Positions 26,239 through 35,981 are shown, counted from the stretch's first letter. The stretch is DNA of 64,000 nucleotides from Clostridia bacterium (GCA_910576325.1 CAJTIM010000022.1:1-64000), one strand, 5' to 3'. The notes: generated from the letters alone by a model not told the origin. Numbers and translations are program-made.

Positions 26239-27606
26239 TTATTTAAGCAATCGATAGTTGTCATCCATCTGCCGGGCGGCCTCCTCCGGCGTAATGGAAC
26301 CGGATATAACGCCGGATATGGAATTTCGGTGGGCATTTTCCAGATTTCCGTCAATATAGGTAAAAGCATAGCCTACGCTGCCCGCGTCGTCCGACAAACG
26401 CTCATACAGAGTTCTTGTTATATCATCCATATCAATGGAATTGATATCCGCGCACTCATAAGCCGGGAAGGTAAAATGATGCTCCAGCAAAATCTGATTC
26501 GCTTCAGGAGAGCACAGATATTTGAGAAATTTCATACCTGCTTCCAGCTTTTCATCGCTCTCCTTTAAGGAGCTGCCCGCATATACATACCAGTCCACGC
26601 CCTTAAGCCCCACATTTTGCTCAAACTCCGTGTCGGGCATTCCGGTAAAGCCCCAGCGGAAATCCACCTCATCCTCCATAGCCGCAAAATTGCCTGCCTC
26701 CCAGGATCCTGTGGTGAGAATGGGAGATGTTCCATCCGTAAAGGCCGCCAGCGCCTGGGCATAAGTCATTGCGGAAGTATTCTGCGGATATGCCCCTGCC
26801 GCCGCCAGCTCCCCGATTCTGGCGAACGGCTCTACCATGCAATCCGCCCATGTAACGGATCCATCCTTTATCTCCTCCGCCATGCTCTCTATACCGTACT
26901 GGTCAAACATAGGAAAGTATCCCCAAACACTCCAGAGATCCGAGGCTCCATGTGCGATAGGCGTAATACCCGCGTCTTGGAATGTGGCTACCGCATCCAA
27001 AAGCTCATCCCAGGTATCGGGGACCTGCAGATTTTTCTCCTCAAACATTCCCTTATTGAAAAACCAGCCTGCTGCCGATGCGTTTATTGCAACACCGACA
27101 TATTTTCCGTTCTGAAGCTTTAACATATTGTCATAGGCACCGTCCACACATTTGTAGGAGGACCACTCGGAATCATTTTGCATATAATCGGTGATGTCCG
27201 TCACAACGCCTCCCTCCATAAAGCCTTCTCCCGGCGCCGCCTCCAGTTCAAAAAAGTCCGGAAGGGAATTCGTATCCGCCATAAGTGAAATCTTCTTGTG
27301 GTAATCATCCGAAGCGCCGCCCACCACACAATTTACTTTAATTCCGGGATTGGCCTCATTAAAGGCTTCGCATACGGCCGGCAGCGCTTTGTAATGAATA
27401 TCCTCTTCCGTTCCCACCAGCCAGAATTCCAGCTCTATGGCGCCCTGGGCAGTATTATTTTCCCCTGCTTCCGGCTCCGCATTTTCTGTTTTTTCTGTCT
27501 CCTGCGGCATCTTCGAGCCGCAGGCCATACAGGAACCAAGCAGCGCCATAGCGGCCATAAGGCCAATGATTCGTTTCCGGTCCCTAAGTCTTTTCATTTT
27601 TTTCAT
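26239..27606 (-). CDS. Oligosaccharide-binding lipoprotein (extracellular solute-binding family 1)
   Basis: Binding protein of 455 aa for a CUT1 importer. The signal peptide has a lipobox LLGSC (alternatively CMAC), then an acidic Glu-rich linker. The mature part begins IELEFWLVGTEEDIHY and has the family 1 blocks NEANPGIKVNCV and GVAINASAAGWFFNKGMFEE. It lies between the YesMN-like regulators and the permeases, and the operon ends with an alpha-galactosidase, so alpha-galactosides are the expected ligand. Confidence 0.9.
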   Translation of the reverse strand: MKKMKRLRDRKRIIGLMAAMALLGSCMACGSKMPQETEKTENAEPEAGENNTAQGAIELEFWLVGTEEDIHYKALPAVCEAFNEANPGIKVNCVVGGASDDYHKKISLMADTNSLPDFFELEAAPGEGFMEGGVVTDITDYMQNDSEWSSYKCVDGAYDNMLKLQNGKYVGVAINASAAGWFFNKGMFEEKNLQVPDTWDELLDAVATFQDAGITPIAHGASDLWSVWGYFPMFDQYGIESMAEEIKDGSVTWADCMVEPFARIGELAAAGAYPQNTSAMTYAQALAAFTDGTSPILTTGSWEAGNFAAMEDEVDFRWGFTGMPDTEFEQNVGLKGVDWYVYAGSSLKESDEKLEAGMKFLKYLCSPEANQILLEHHFTFPAYECADINSIDMDDITRTLYERLSDDAGSVGYAFTYIDGNLENAHRNSISGVISGSITPEEAARQMDDNYRLLK

Positions 27607-27741
27607 TTGTTTCCCCCTTATATATGTTCCTGCCTTTGTTTACACCGCAATCATATCAAGCCCCGCGGCGTACCGCAATGAAATATATTGACCTTCTCCT
27701 GCTATTTTTTTATAGGTTGTATTTTTTATCCTTGCAGCAGC

Positions 27742-27770
27742 AAAAAAGCACCTTTCATAAGGCGCCTTTT
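27742..27770 (-). terminator. Terminator after the response-regulator gene
   Basis: On the minus strand AAAGGCGCCTT pairs with AAGGTGCTTTT (G-T pairs included) around a short loop and runs into TTTTTTG. It lies about 20 bases past the regulator stop and separates the two-component genes from the transporter genes. Confidence 0.7.
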
Positions 27771-27791
27771 GCTTTTGCTGTCACGGCATCT

Positions 27792-29288
27792 CTATCGAAA
27801 GCCCGAGGGGGAGCAGCCCATAACGCGCTTAAAGGTTTTGCTGAAATGATTATAATTCTCAAAGCCTACCAGCATACTGATCTCCTGCATGGACAGATCG
27901 CTTCTGCCCTTGATATATTCTACCGCCTTCTCCATCCGAAGCCTGGTTAAATATTCCACAAAGCCGACACCCACGTTGTTTTTAAAGCTCCTGCTCAGGT
28001 AAGAGGTGCTAAGATTCATATACTCCGCCAGTTTCGTCAAATTCAAATCCGCATCATCAAAATGTTCATTGATATACCTCATGGCTTTCTTTTTGATAGA
28101 ATATTCCGTATAAGGGACTCCGTAAAAATCTCCTGAGGAAAGCACAATATTTTTTACCGTATGACAAAGCTCACAGAGACTGCCGTCATGCTCATGCAGC
28201 AAGCGTATATCCGGCATTACCCCTGTCCCGGACACCGCCTGCTCCGCCAAAGCCCAAAAGCCGCTCTTAATTGCCTCTTTTTTCGCGCCTCTACATCGGC
28301 TAAGGGCTCTTAGCAGCTCGTCAAAGGCAGTTTCCGCAGCCGTATTGCCGCCGGTTTTGACAGATTCTATGATTTTCTTCGTATATTCCCGAAAAATCGG
28401 CCCGCAGTCAGCCTTCTTTAAAAACCGGTATTCGGAATAATCGCAGGCACCCCCACGGGGAAAAAATTCCACCTCAACCGCCGCACACGCCTGTGTGTAG
28501 GCCTCGGGAATCTCCTCCTTGCGCCGGAACACATCGCTGACACCGCACCAGGTAATAATATCAAGATACTTTTTCAGCAGCATCTGGCAGAACTCAAAGC
28601 TGTTTTCATAGCGCTCATTTCCGTCAAGAGGAAGCAGGCCCGCATAAGTCATATCGTCCATCACGGCTATCTTTCCGCGGCAGGGTGTTCCCAGTCCCTC
28701 TTCCAGTATATTCATAACCGCAGAGCGAAAAAGCGTTCTTCCCTCCTCCAGCAAATTTGAGTTGGCCTTTTTGACCCGCATAACAAAAGCAAGCGCCGGA
28801 AGACGAACCGGCGTTCCCGAAACAGCCTCTTTCCCCTTCATTATATTCCGCAGCAGCTGCTCTCCCGGCTCCATGTCCGCTTCCGTCCCCTCCTCACTCC
28901 GCTCCTGCTTTTCATTACCAAAAACCTGCTCAAGCTTTCCCGCCAAATTCTTATCATCAATTTCATGCTTTAGCAGATAATCGCCCGCCCCGTTTTTGAG
29001 GGCATCGCGAACATAGTCAATATCGTTGTAGCTGCTCAGCACAATCACTTTAATCTCCGGAAATTCCGCTTTTACATGCCGGATCAGCTCAATTCCATCC
29101 ATTACAGGCATTTTGATATCCGTAAGAATACAGTCCACCTCTCCCTTTTGCTTTCTCAGGAATTCAAGAGCCCTTGCCCCATTATACTCCTCCCCCACGA
29201 CCTTGACTTTTCCGCCGCACTCCGACAGAGATACCCGGATTCCAATACGGATTAAGGGCTCATCATCTACAATTAAAACTCGTATCAT
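27792..29288 (-). CDS. YesN-like response regulator with AraC-type output
   Basis: Regulator of 498 aa. Residues 1-120 are a receiver domain (VLIVDDEPLIRIG; phospho-acceptor Asp in CILTDIKMPVMDG; Lys in LLKHEI). The middle 250 residues are a poorly conserved linker typical of YesN proteins. The last 100 residues hold the AraC double helix-turn-helix (LTKLAEYMNLSTSYLSRSFKNN, EISMLVGFENYNHFSKTFKR). The start codon overlaps the kinase stop by four bases. It is predicted to activate the downstream alpha-galactoside transporter operon. Confidence 0.9.
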   Translation of the reverse strand: MIRVLIVDDEPLIRIGIRVSLSECGGKVKVVGEEYNGARALEFLRKQKGEVDCILTDIKMPVMDGIELIRHVKAEFPEIKVIVLSSYNDIDYVRDALKNGAGDYLLKHEIDDKNLAGKLEQVFGNEKQERSEEGTEADMEPGEQLLRNIMKGKEAVSGTPVRLPALAFVMRVKKANSNLLEEGRTLFRSAVMNILEEGLGTPCRGKIAVMDDMTYAGLLPLDGNERYENSFEFCQMLLKKYLDIITWCGVSDVFRRKEEIPEAYTQACAAVEVEFFPRGGACDYSEYRFLKKADCGPIFREYTKKIIESVKTGGNTAAETAFDELLRALSRCRGAKKEAIKSGFWALAEQAVSGTGVMPDIRLLHEHDGSLCELCHTVKNIVLSSGDFYGVPYTEYSIKKKAMRYINEHFDDADLNLTKLAEYMNLSTSYLSRSFKNNVGVGFVEYLTRLRMEKAVEYIKGRSDLSMQEISMLVGFENYNHFSKTFKRVMGCSPSGFR

Positions 29289-31093
29289 CCTTCCTCCATC
29301 TCCTTTATATCGTAAATCACAGGTATCCTTACCACAATCCGCGTGCCGCTTCCCTGCTCGCTGAAAATCTCCAGGGACTGTTCCGCGCCGAAGAACAGCT
29401 TCAGCCTGTCATGTATATTTTTCAGGCCGATATGCGCTTTTCCGGAAGGAAACAGCTCCGCATCAAAGCTGGCTTTAAGCTCTTCCATTATATCCCCGGA
29501 CATCCCCGGACCGTTATCAGATACCTGATAGATGATATGTTCCTCCTCCTGCCGGATGCAGATTCGGATTCTTCCGCCGCCCGTTTCATTCTCCATTCCG
29601 TAAAAAATGGCGTTTTCTACAATGGGCTGCAAAAGAAAAGAAAGTGTGTACCGCTCCCGCACTCCTTCCTCCACCTCATAGCAGACATCAAACATATCCA
29701 GATAGCGCAGCTTCTGAATTTTTACATAGTTTTCTATCTGCTTCAGCTCTTCCTCAATGGTAATAAAGTTTCTGCCGATCTGAATGGAGGAACGGAGCAG
29801 TTCGCTTAAATTCTTAAGGCTTTCCGCCACCATTCGGTTTCCCTGTATCATCGCCAGAGAACGGATGGTGTTAATGGTATTATACAGAAAGTGGGGATTA
29901 ATCTGTGCATTGAGCAAGTTCAGTTCCAGCCAGACCTTTTTTCTATTCGTTTCCTCTATCTCCCGGATCATCCGCCGCTGATTGTCCTGCATGGTATAAT
30001 AGCTTCCGGAAAGCTCTCCAAGCTCATCATGCCTGGATATCAGCTTATCCCGCTCTACCTCATGCCCTTCCATGGATAGCTTCAGATTCTCAATGGGCTT
30101 CACAATACTTTCAGAAAGCAGATGTAGCATAAGAATGGTCAAAACCAGGAAGACGGCAAAGGCGGCTATGGTCAAAAATGATATAAGGTTCAGGCTTCCC
30201 ACCAAACTGCGATGGGGAATCGTTTTGATAACCTTGACTCCGGCAAGCTCCGAAGTCCCCCAAACAGTTAAATACTTTTCCCCATAAAAATTATTCAGGC
30301 AATATCCTGACGCCTTCTCCAGCACATGTGCCGGAAATATTTCCCCAGCATTATCAATCCGAAGGCGGCTGTTCATGGTAAACAGTCTGTCTCCTTTCCG
30401 ATCCGTCACAAGCACGGTTTCATCATAAGATTTGCTATAATACTTCCGGATCCATTCCGACAGCAGCTTATTGCAGACCATCGTAGCCTCAAAGGTCCCC
30501 TCTCCTGTATCCTTTGTGATTTTTACCACATAAGAGACGACCTTTTTGCTCTTAATCCTTCCCTGCAGATCATAGTGGATATCAGACAGCACAACAGGCT
30601 CCTCTTCCTCCAATGCATCCAAAAGCCACCAGCTCTTACGCGCATCGTATTCCGCGTCAAAATCATCCGTGTTCTGAACGGAAAATACCTTATTCTCCGT
30701 GTAAATATAAATAGAATCAAAGGAATATTCCTCCGAAAAACGGGCAAGGCGTTTTACCACCTTTCCTTCCTCCACTATTTCCCCCGGCGCCTCCCCGGAC
30801 TCCTCCACCAAATCGCGCAGGAATTCTCCATGATAGCGCAGCTTCTCCAGCAAAACCAAAGACATGTCCACAATCTCCTGGTGAATCTCCTCATTTGTCT
30901 TTTGCAGCTGTTCGGAAGAAGTCTCTGCCATAAGCTTTAAAATAAGATGACGGCCGGCTGCAAAGGAGAGCATATTAATCAGCATAAAGGGAACGGCTGA
31001 GAATACCAGCAGTACAATTACCATCTTTTTTTTAATCCCAATATTATCAATCAGCTTTGAATATGCAGTCTTTCTCATTTGTCCCAGCACCAT
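29285..31093 (-). CDS. YesM-like sensor histidine kinase
   Basis: Membrane sensor kinase of about 600 aa. A first membrane helix (VIVLLVFSAVPFMLINML) is followed by a 240-residue extracellular dCache-like sensor, a second helix (FLTIAAFAVFLVLTILMLHLL), a HAMP segment, the His_kinase domain with phospho-acceptor in NAQINPHFLYNTINTIRS, and an ATPase domain with DNGPGMSG. The start is uncertain: the frame is open to TTG 31150, with ATG at 31093 and 31078 and no good ribosome site for any; 31093 is chosen. It pairs with the YesN-like regulator and probably senses sugar directly or through the binding protein. Confidence 0.87.
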   Translation of the reverse strand: MVLGQMRKTAYSKLIDNIGIKKKMVIVLLVFSAVPFMLINMLSFAAGRHLILKLMAETSSEQLQKTNEEIHQEIVDMSLVLLEKLRYHGEFLRDLVEESGEAPGEIVEEGKVVKRLARFSEEYSFDSIYIYTENKVFSVQNTDDFDAEYDARKSWWLLDALEEEEPVVLSDIHYDLQGRIKSKKVVSYVVKITKDTGEGTFEATMVCNKLLSEWIRKYYSKSYDETVLVTDRKGDRLFTMNSRLRIDNAGEIFPAHVLEKASGYCLNNFYGEKYLTVWGTSELAGVKVIKTIPHRSLVGSLNLISFLTIAAFAVFLVLTILMLHLLSESIVKPIENLKLSMEGHEVERDKLISRHDELGELSGSYYTMQDNQRRMIREIEETNRKKVWLELNLLNAQINPHFLYNTINTIRSLAMIQGNRMVAESLKNLSELLRSSIQIGRNFITIEEELKQIENYVKIQKLRYLDMFDVCYEVEEGVRERYTLSFLLQPIVENAIFYGMENETGGGRIRICIRQEEEHIIYQVSDNGPGMSGDIMEELKASFDAELFPSGKAHIGLKNIHDRLKLFFGAEQSLEIFSEQGSGTRIVVRIPVIYDIKEMEEG

Positions 31094-31289
31094 TCCGTCT
31101 TTTTCCGTCTTTGATCTAATTTTAACTGTATTATTTTCCTTTTTCAACAAAAGACGTCAAAAAATGACCTGTCCATTTATGCTGCTTTTTATTCTTTTTT
31201 TGTTCTTCACCTCTCTTTTTTATTTTATCCTGGTCATTTCTTGATCAAAAGCCGAGTGCTCTTCCGGACGAGCAAACGAAGCGCAAAAA

Positions 31290-31317
31290 ACCGCCTACCT
31301 CATACAAGATAAGCGGT
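31290..31317 (-). terminator. Terminator after the amidase gene
   Basis: On the minus strand ACCGCTTATCT pairs with GAGGTAGGCGGT through G-T pairs, followed by TTTTTTG. It lies 32 bases beyond the amidase stop codon. Confidence 0.75.
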
Positions 31318-31348
31318 CCATGTTCCCGTTCCGGCTGACATCAGCTCA

Positions 31349-32074
31349 CTATTGATTCAGATATCTCATAATTCCCATATGTATCGCCCACACCAGCTGA
31401 TCCTGATAGCCTTCGTCTTTCAGCTTCCCGTTCTCCTCCCAATTGCTTAAAAATCCGCACTCAACAATTACCACTGGAGCATCCGTCTTTTTCAGCAGAT
31501 AATAAGTATCATTCGCCTTGGCCTGCCGATGATTCTCCGGATCCGCAAAACGAATCAGCTCCCCCTGAATCAGCTCCGCCAGGCTTTGGCTCTCTGCGGA
31601 AGTCCCATAATAAAAAACCTGCGCTCCGTGAATTGCCTCCTCATGGTAGCTGTTCTGGTGAATACTGACCACACAGGCGGGCTGCTCCTCATTAATCAGC
31701 TCACAGCGGCGCTTCATATCTTGGGCCTTTTTGTTGGATGCATTTTCATCATACAATCCCCGATCCTCCTCCCGAGTCATAACCACCTCAATATCCTGCT
31801 GTTCCAGAAGCTCCTTCAGCTTCCCGGCAATCTCCAGATTCAAATCCTTTTCCTGGGTCCCGTCCACGCTGATTTTACCCGGATCATTCCCCCCATGGCC
31901 GGCGTCCAGAATCACCAGGCGGGAATCCGACCGCTCGGCCTTTCCTTTTGCCTGCTCCCAAAATCCCCCTCTTGCAAAATAACAGGCGCTTGCCAGAACC
32001 AAAACCGCCATTCCAAGTCCGATAGCGCGCCTTCTCCTTCCTATTCTCTCCTTTAATTTCCGCAAAATTTCCAT
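31349..32074 (-). CDS. N-acetylmuramoyl-L-alanine amidase (Amidase_3, CwlD-like)
   Basis: Peptidoglycan amidase of 241 aa that cleaves the bond between muramic acid and the stem peptide. An N-terminal Arg/Lys-rich stretch and one membrane helix (AIGLGMAVLVLASACYFA) anchor it. The Amidase_3 zinc motifs are VILDAGHGGNDPG (His), LNLEIA (Glu), VVSIHQNSYHE (His) and IVECGFLSN (catalytic Glu). The start codon lies only six bases from the hairpin that ends the upstream GH18 gene, with no clear ribosome site. The next in-frame ATG is codon 22. A role in spore cortex or wall remodelling is likely from the family. Confidence 0.88.
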   Translation of the reverse strand: MEILRKLKERIGRRRRAIGLGMAVLVLASACYFARGGFWEQAKGKAERSDSRLVILDAGHGGNDPGKISVDGTQEKDLNLEIAGKLKELLEQQDIEVVMTREEDRGLYDENASNKKAQDMKRRCELINEEQPACVVSIHQNSYHEEAIHGAQVFYYGTSAESQSLAELIQGELIRFADPENHRQAKANDTYYLLKKTDAPVVIVECGFLSNWEENGKLKDEGYQDQLVWAIHMGIMRYLNQ

Positions 32075-32080
32075 GAAAAT

Positions 32081-32115
32081 ACCGCCATATATTTCTTTGT
32101 AAAATATATGGCGGT
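32081..32115 (-). terminator. Perfect 14-bp hairpin between GH18 and amidase genes
   Basis: ACCGCCATATATTT pairs perfectly with AAATATATGGCGGT around a seven-base loop; on the minus strand ATTTTC follows and then the amidase ATG. It can serve as terminator for the GH18 gene, but its T-run overlaps the amidase translation start. Confidence 0.8.
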
Positions 32116-32132
32116 TTCGTTTATTCCATGTC

Positions 32133-33944
32133 TTAATTCACATACCGCAGAATCACATCCCATACATCCTGCCGTTCCAGTCCCAGCTTCCAGCCCGCAA
32201 TGCCGGCCAGATTGTACTCCCGAATCAGGGCTGCTTTCAGCTCAATGGACTCCTCATCCTCCAGCCACATCTTGTAGGTATTGCCGTCTGCCTCATACTC
32301 CGCATAATACTGTCCACATTCATCGTTCCAGGTTTTCTCTGCGCCATGCTCGGACACTACGCGCTCCGAGGCATCCATGCCATAGGATTTGCTGCTAACT
32401 ACATAAGGAACAAATTCCTCCGTATCCGATTCTTCGGCCAGCTCCTCATCTGTCTTCGGACGCTCCTCCCAAAGCCTGGTGTAGAAGGGAACCGCATTGA
32501 TCACCTTCTCCGCCGGAACCTCCTCCAGAGTATTCTCAATTCCTTCCCGAACCCATCCGATACTGGCCACAGAACCTGCCTCCGGTGAGGTGGCATAATG
32601 CTCATCATAACCCATGATAATCACATAGTCCGCCACAATGCCCTGTTCCGTGCGGTTATAAAACATATTGTGATCCGCCGGCACATAATTGTCCACGGAA
32701 AGAACAATTCCGTTCAGGCGGCACATAATGGACAATTCCCGGATAAACTGTATATATGCCTTTGCCGATTCACCGTTGATAAACTCAAAGTCAATGTTCA
32801 GACCATCCAGGTCAAATTCAATTGCCTTGGCAATCAGGTTGTTCACCAGCCGCTGACGGGATGAGGTTCTGGACAAAATCTCATAGTCCAAAATAGTATC
32901 CTTATATTCGATATCATTTACCAGCGCCCATACCTCAATGTTATTCTGGTGGCAGTAGTTTACGTAGGTCTGGCTTGCCAGAGACTGAATATTGCCTTCA
33001 TTGTCATTGAGAAAGAACCAGGTCGGCGAAATGGTGGTCAGCCCCTTCGTCTTCGCTATAGCCTCCAGTACGTTATTGTTGGCCTCCGCATTGGTCACCT
33101 GATGCCATGCCATGTTAATGGTATAGTCCTTCGTGAGATTGGAATATACCGGGTCTTCATAGTTCGGTTCCTTCGTCTCCTGCCCCTGGGTTCCCAGATA
33201 TTTATTGCGGATGTAACCGATAAAGCCGTTCTTTGTCCGAACCCTGGTCCAGCCCTCGGCCGCTTCCTCCTGAGGCAGCACATAAAGCACATCCTCTTTT
33301 GCCGCATCCGTTAAAATCGGACTCTTGATGTCAGGCTCAAAGCGCACATGGGCATCTTTTTTTACCGTTACGGTATTTGCGGTGCCAAACTCTTTTTGTA
33401 TATGCACACGGTTCACCTCGTCCGTCATCACCTCAAACTCCATGGCCGTGTATTTCTGAATATATTTCAGCGCCACATACGCCGTGTCGCCGTCTACCTT
33501 TACGGGCGCGTAGCTTTCCGTATACTTTGCCTTTGCAACCGTATAGTCGTTGCTGCCGACCTGGGCGGTGATAAGTTCCGTAGGCGTGGTATACAGAAGC
33601 AGATTTTCCTTTGCATCCCAGTAGAAGCGGGGATTGAGATACTCATATAGAATGTCCGTGCTCACATAAGCCTCTCCGTCAATCATTCTGGCCTGAATCT
33701 CCGTAAGCTCATTCTCCAGAATAACGGCGGCTCCGTCTCCCTCCTCCAGATTAAAATATGCATGTAAATCCATCCGCTCATCGGAAGGACTGTATTTTTT
33801 CACCAAATAATTGATTCCCATAATAAGCAGAATAATAACAATCAGAAGCACCGCCATCAAAACCGGTATCAGCTGTCTTCTGTCCACAGAGCTTCTGGCT
33901 CTGCTTCTGCCTTTCCTTCTTTTTCTTTTCCTTTTGGTCGCCAT
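32133..33944 (-). CDS. GH18 glycoside hydrolase with SH3 domain, spore-lysis type
   Basis: Membrane-anchored hydrolase of 603 aa. A very basic N-terminus and one membrane helix (LIPVLMAVLLIVIILLIMGI) are followed by a copper-amine-oxidase-like stalk domain (about residues 60-190), a bacterial SH3 domain (about 195-260, VRFEPDIKSPIL, GFIGYIRNKYLG), then a GH18 barrel with the catalytic DGLNIDFEF motif and GYDEHYATSPEAG. GH18 proteins of this layout (YaaH/YdhD/SleL-like) act on cortex or cell-wall glycans. It precedes the amidase gene in the same direction. Confidence 0.88.
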   Translation of the reverse strand: MATKRKRKRRKGRSRARSSVDRRQLIPVLMAVLLIVIILLIMGINYLVKKYSPSDERMDLHAYFNLEEGDGAAVILENELTEIQARMIDGEAYVSTDILYEYLNPRFYWDAKENLLLYTTPTELITAQVGSNDYTVAKAKYTESYAPVKVDGDTAYVALKYIQKYTAMEFEVMTDEVNRVHIQKEFGTANTVTVKKDAHVRFEPDIKSPILTDAAKEDVLYVLPQEEAAEGWTRVRTKNGFIGYIRNKYLGTQGQETKEPNYEDPVYSNLTKDYTINMAWHQVTNAEANNNVLEAIAKTKGLTTISPTWFFLNDNEGNIQSLASQTYVNYCHQNNIEVWALVNDIEYKDTILDYEILSRTSSRQRLVNNLIAKAIEFDLDGLNIDFEFINGESAKAYIQFIRELSIMCRLNGIVLSVDNYVPADHNMFYNRTEQGIVADYVIIMGYDEHYATSPEAGSVASIGWVREGIENTLEEVPAEKVINAVPFYTRLWEERPKTDEELAEESDTEEFVPYVVSSKSYGMDASERVVSEHGAEKTWNDECGQYYAEYEADGNTYKMWLEDEESIELKAALIREYNLAGIAGWKLGLERQDVWDVILRYVN

Positions 33945-34425
33945 GTCGAACTCCTCCTATTCCCTATCATAATAGCAGAATTTTTTCGACACGTCATCCC
34001 ATTTTTCGACATTTTGTAAAATTAATAAAACCCTAAGGAAATGTGCGGATTATTTTTCCGCCCCCTTTATGAAGCCGCCGCGCCGCGGACAGTGATTTGC
34101 TTTTTGTATCCGCATCAGAGGGGTCCGGTCCGCATACATGAAAATCCGCCGCGCCGCCGCTTCCCCCAAAAGGAGATCGTGATAGATATCAACGGAGAAA
34201 TCTGACTGCTTATTTACTGTAAATTATAACAATCGTGGAATGTCTCACCGAAATGGTGCGTGATCTCAAAGCATGGCTTACACATCGCCTATGTAACCGG
34301 AATGCTCTTTTGCCTCCTTTCCGCAGGCAGCTCTCCTATGTATATTATATTCGGCTTTTCCCAAATCATGCATGGTCTTATAAAATTTTATAAAATCTTA
34401 ATAAAAAATTGGCATTTTTGGCATA
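33945..34425. other. Intergenic region without a supported gene
   Basis: A stretch of 480 bases between the GH18 gene and the MecA promoter. It contains a GC-rich element, CCGCCGCGCCGC, twice (near 34076 and 34147), the second inside a 14-codon open frame with no family resemblance. The remainder is AT-rich. A 74-codon open frame on the + strand (34260-34484) crosses the MecA promoter and has no ribosome site. I see no RNA gene. Confidence 0.5.
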
Positions 34426-34454
34426 TTGACTTCCGTTTTAATATTGTATATACT
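34426..34454 (+). promoter_or_regulatory. SigA-type promoter of the mecA-like gene
   Basis: TTGACT (34426-34431) and TATACT (34449-34454) are separated by 17 bases. The predicted start point (about 34461) is roughly 50 bases before the start codon. Confidence 0.8.
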
Positions 34455-34512
34455 TTGAAAAATGTATATAATAATTATAAGTAATTTGATTACGGATTTG
34501 GATGTGGTGATT

Positions 34513-35253
34513 ATGAAGATAGAAAAATTAAATGACAACCAGATACGCTGTACATTGACCAAGGATGATCTGGCCACCCGCCAGATCAAGCTCAGTGAGC
34601 TTGCCTACGGTACGGAGAAGACCAAAGCGCTGTTCCGTGATATGATGCAGCAGGCGTCTGTTGATTTTGGATTCGAAGCGGATAATATCCCTCTGATGAT
34701 AGAGGCCATTCCCCTTCCCAATGAGTGTATTGTACTCATTATTACAAAGGTGGAGGACCCCGAGGAGTTGGACGCACGTTTTGCCAAGTTTGCTCCCGGG
34801 GAAGACAATCATTTTGAGGAGTTCTCCGAGCTTGGCAATTCTCTTCCCGAGGGCGCAGACAATGTGCTGGATATTTTCCGCAAGCTGATTGAACGCCATC
34901 TGAAGGAAGGCTCCAAGGAGGAAAAGGAAGAGAAAGCCATTGCTCTTGCTCAGGAGCTGGATTTGACCCGCCTGTATTTCTTCCCCAATCTGGATAGTGT
35001 GATTTCCGTCGCCCATGTGCTTGAGGGCTGCTACAGCGGTCACAATACGCTGTTCCGCATGAAAAAGGACGGCAGCTACTGCCTTATTGTCCGCAAAAGC
35101 AATCATACGCCGGAGGAATTCAACAAGATTTCCAATATTCTCTCCGAATACGGGACCCACGAAAAATATGCTTCCGCCAATGAAGCTTATCTGGATGAGC
35201 ATGAAGAGCTTATGATCCGGGATGACGCGCTTCAGAAGCTGGCGCTTTTATAG
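34513..35253 (+). CDS. mecA: MecA-type ClpC adaptor protein
   Basis: Adaptor of 246 aa. The N-terminal domain (MKIEKLNDNQIRCTLTKDDL) is the substrate-recognition module of MecA. The C-terminal domain (LYFFPNLDSVISVAH, NHTPEEFNKISNILSEYG) is the ClpC-binding module. An acidic, Lys/Glu-rich linker of about 70 residues joins them. The open frame extends to 34462, but the promoter position makes ATG 34513 the start; the ribosome site is weak (GGATGTGGTGATT). MecA targets regulators to ClpCP for degradation. Confidence 0.92.
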   Translation: MKIEKLNDNQIRCTLTKDDLATRQIKLSELAYGTEKTKALFRDMMQQASVDFGFEADNIPLMIEAIPLPNECIVLIITKVEDPEELDARFAKFAPGEDNHFEEFSELGNSLPEGADNVLDIFRKLIERHLKEGSKEEKEEKAIALAQELDLTRLYFFPNLDSVISVAHVLEGCYSGHNTLFRMKKDGSYCLIVRKSNHTPEEFNKISNILSEYGTHEKYASANEAYLDEHEELMIRDDALQKLALL

Positions 35254-35270
35254 TAACGGGGATATAAAAA

Positions 35271-35314
35271 GAATCCGGGACATCTTCCTTTGTAAAGGGA
35301 GATGTCCCGGATTC
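35271..35314. terminator. Bidirectional terminator between mecA and the DUF1858 gene
   Basis: An 18-bp perfect stem starting GAATCCGGGACATC is followed by TTTTATT on the + strand, with an A-run on its other flank. It lies between the convergent stop codons of mecA (+) and the DUF1858 gene (-) and can serve both. Confidence 0.9.
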
Positions 35315-35316
35315 TT

Positions 35317-35520
35317 TTATTCTGCCTCCAGAAATGCATTCAGCCGGGCCGTCAGCACATCCGGGTCCATTCCATGAACCATAGCGGCCTCCTCAAGTGA
35401 TTCAAACTGATGAGACGGGCAGCCTACGCAGTGCATTCCCTCCCGCATCAGGATCCCTGCCATATTCTCATCCACCTGAAGGATCTGTCCCATGAGCATG
35501 TCTTTGGTGATCTTTGCCAT
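35317..35520 (-). CDS. DUF1858 domain protein
   Basis: Small protein of 67 aa matching DUF1858 (hybrid-cluster-protein-associated redox-disulfide domain): [16 protein letters not shown] start, then [26 protein letters not shown]. The C-V-G-C pair is the presumed redox disulfide. It is located next to the gene of a small ferredoxin on the other strand. The ribosome site is AAGGAGGAAG. Confidence 0.85.
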   Translation of the reverse strand: MAKITKDMLMGQILQVDENMAGILMREGMHCVGCPSHQFESLEEAAMVHGMDPDVLTARLNAFLEAE

Positions 35521-35766
35521 CCGAAGCTTCCTCCTTTTGTTTTATTCAATGTATTTCTATTATTTGCCTAACCGCAAAATTTATTATAATTTAATTCCTA
35601 CTATTTTGCAAGGATTTTTTACCAACCGGAATTTCGCTTTTTATATTTTTTCCACTTGTATAATCTTTCACTTTATATTAAAATACACGTAGGGTCCTAA
35701 GACATGTCAGTCACCTGATATGCTTCGGAAGGATCGGAACGAGAGAATATAAGGAGGATCGGTATT

Positions 35767-35937
35767 ATGGCATATGTAATCAATGACGATTGCGCAAACT
35801 GCGGTTCCTGTGCGGCCGTATGTCCTGCAGAGGCTATCAGCGAGGGCGAAGGCAAGTATGTAATTGATGCTGACGCTTGTCTGGATTGCGGAACCTGCGA
35901 AGCAGAATGTCCCACCGGCGCAATCAGTGCGGAATAA
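35767..35937 (+). CDS. 2[4Fe-4S] ferredoxin
   Basis: Small electron carrier of 56 aa. Two clostridial-type cluster motifs are complete: CANCGSCAAVCP and CLDCGTCEAECP, each with the CxxCxxC...CP pattern. The start ATG has AAGGAGG nine bases upstream. Low-potential ferredoxins supply electrons to hydrogenases, pyruvate:ferredoxin oxidoreductase and radical-SAM activases. Transcription ends at a strong hairpin immediately downstream. Confidence 0.95.
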   Translation: MAYVINDDCANCGSCAAVCPAEAISEGEGKYVIDADACLDCGTCEAECPTGAISAE

Positions 35938-35981
35938 TAGCTCCCGCAGCTGCGGAAGCAAAGTCTTTTAAAGATGCGACA

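Noticed and set aside
34260..34484. A 74-codon + strand frame before mecA
   Set aside because: It covers the mecA promoter, has no ribosome site and is very AT-rich at its end.
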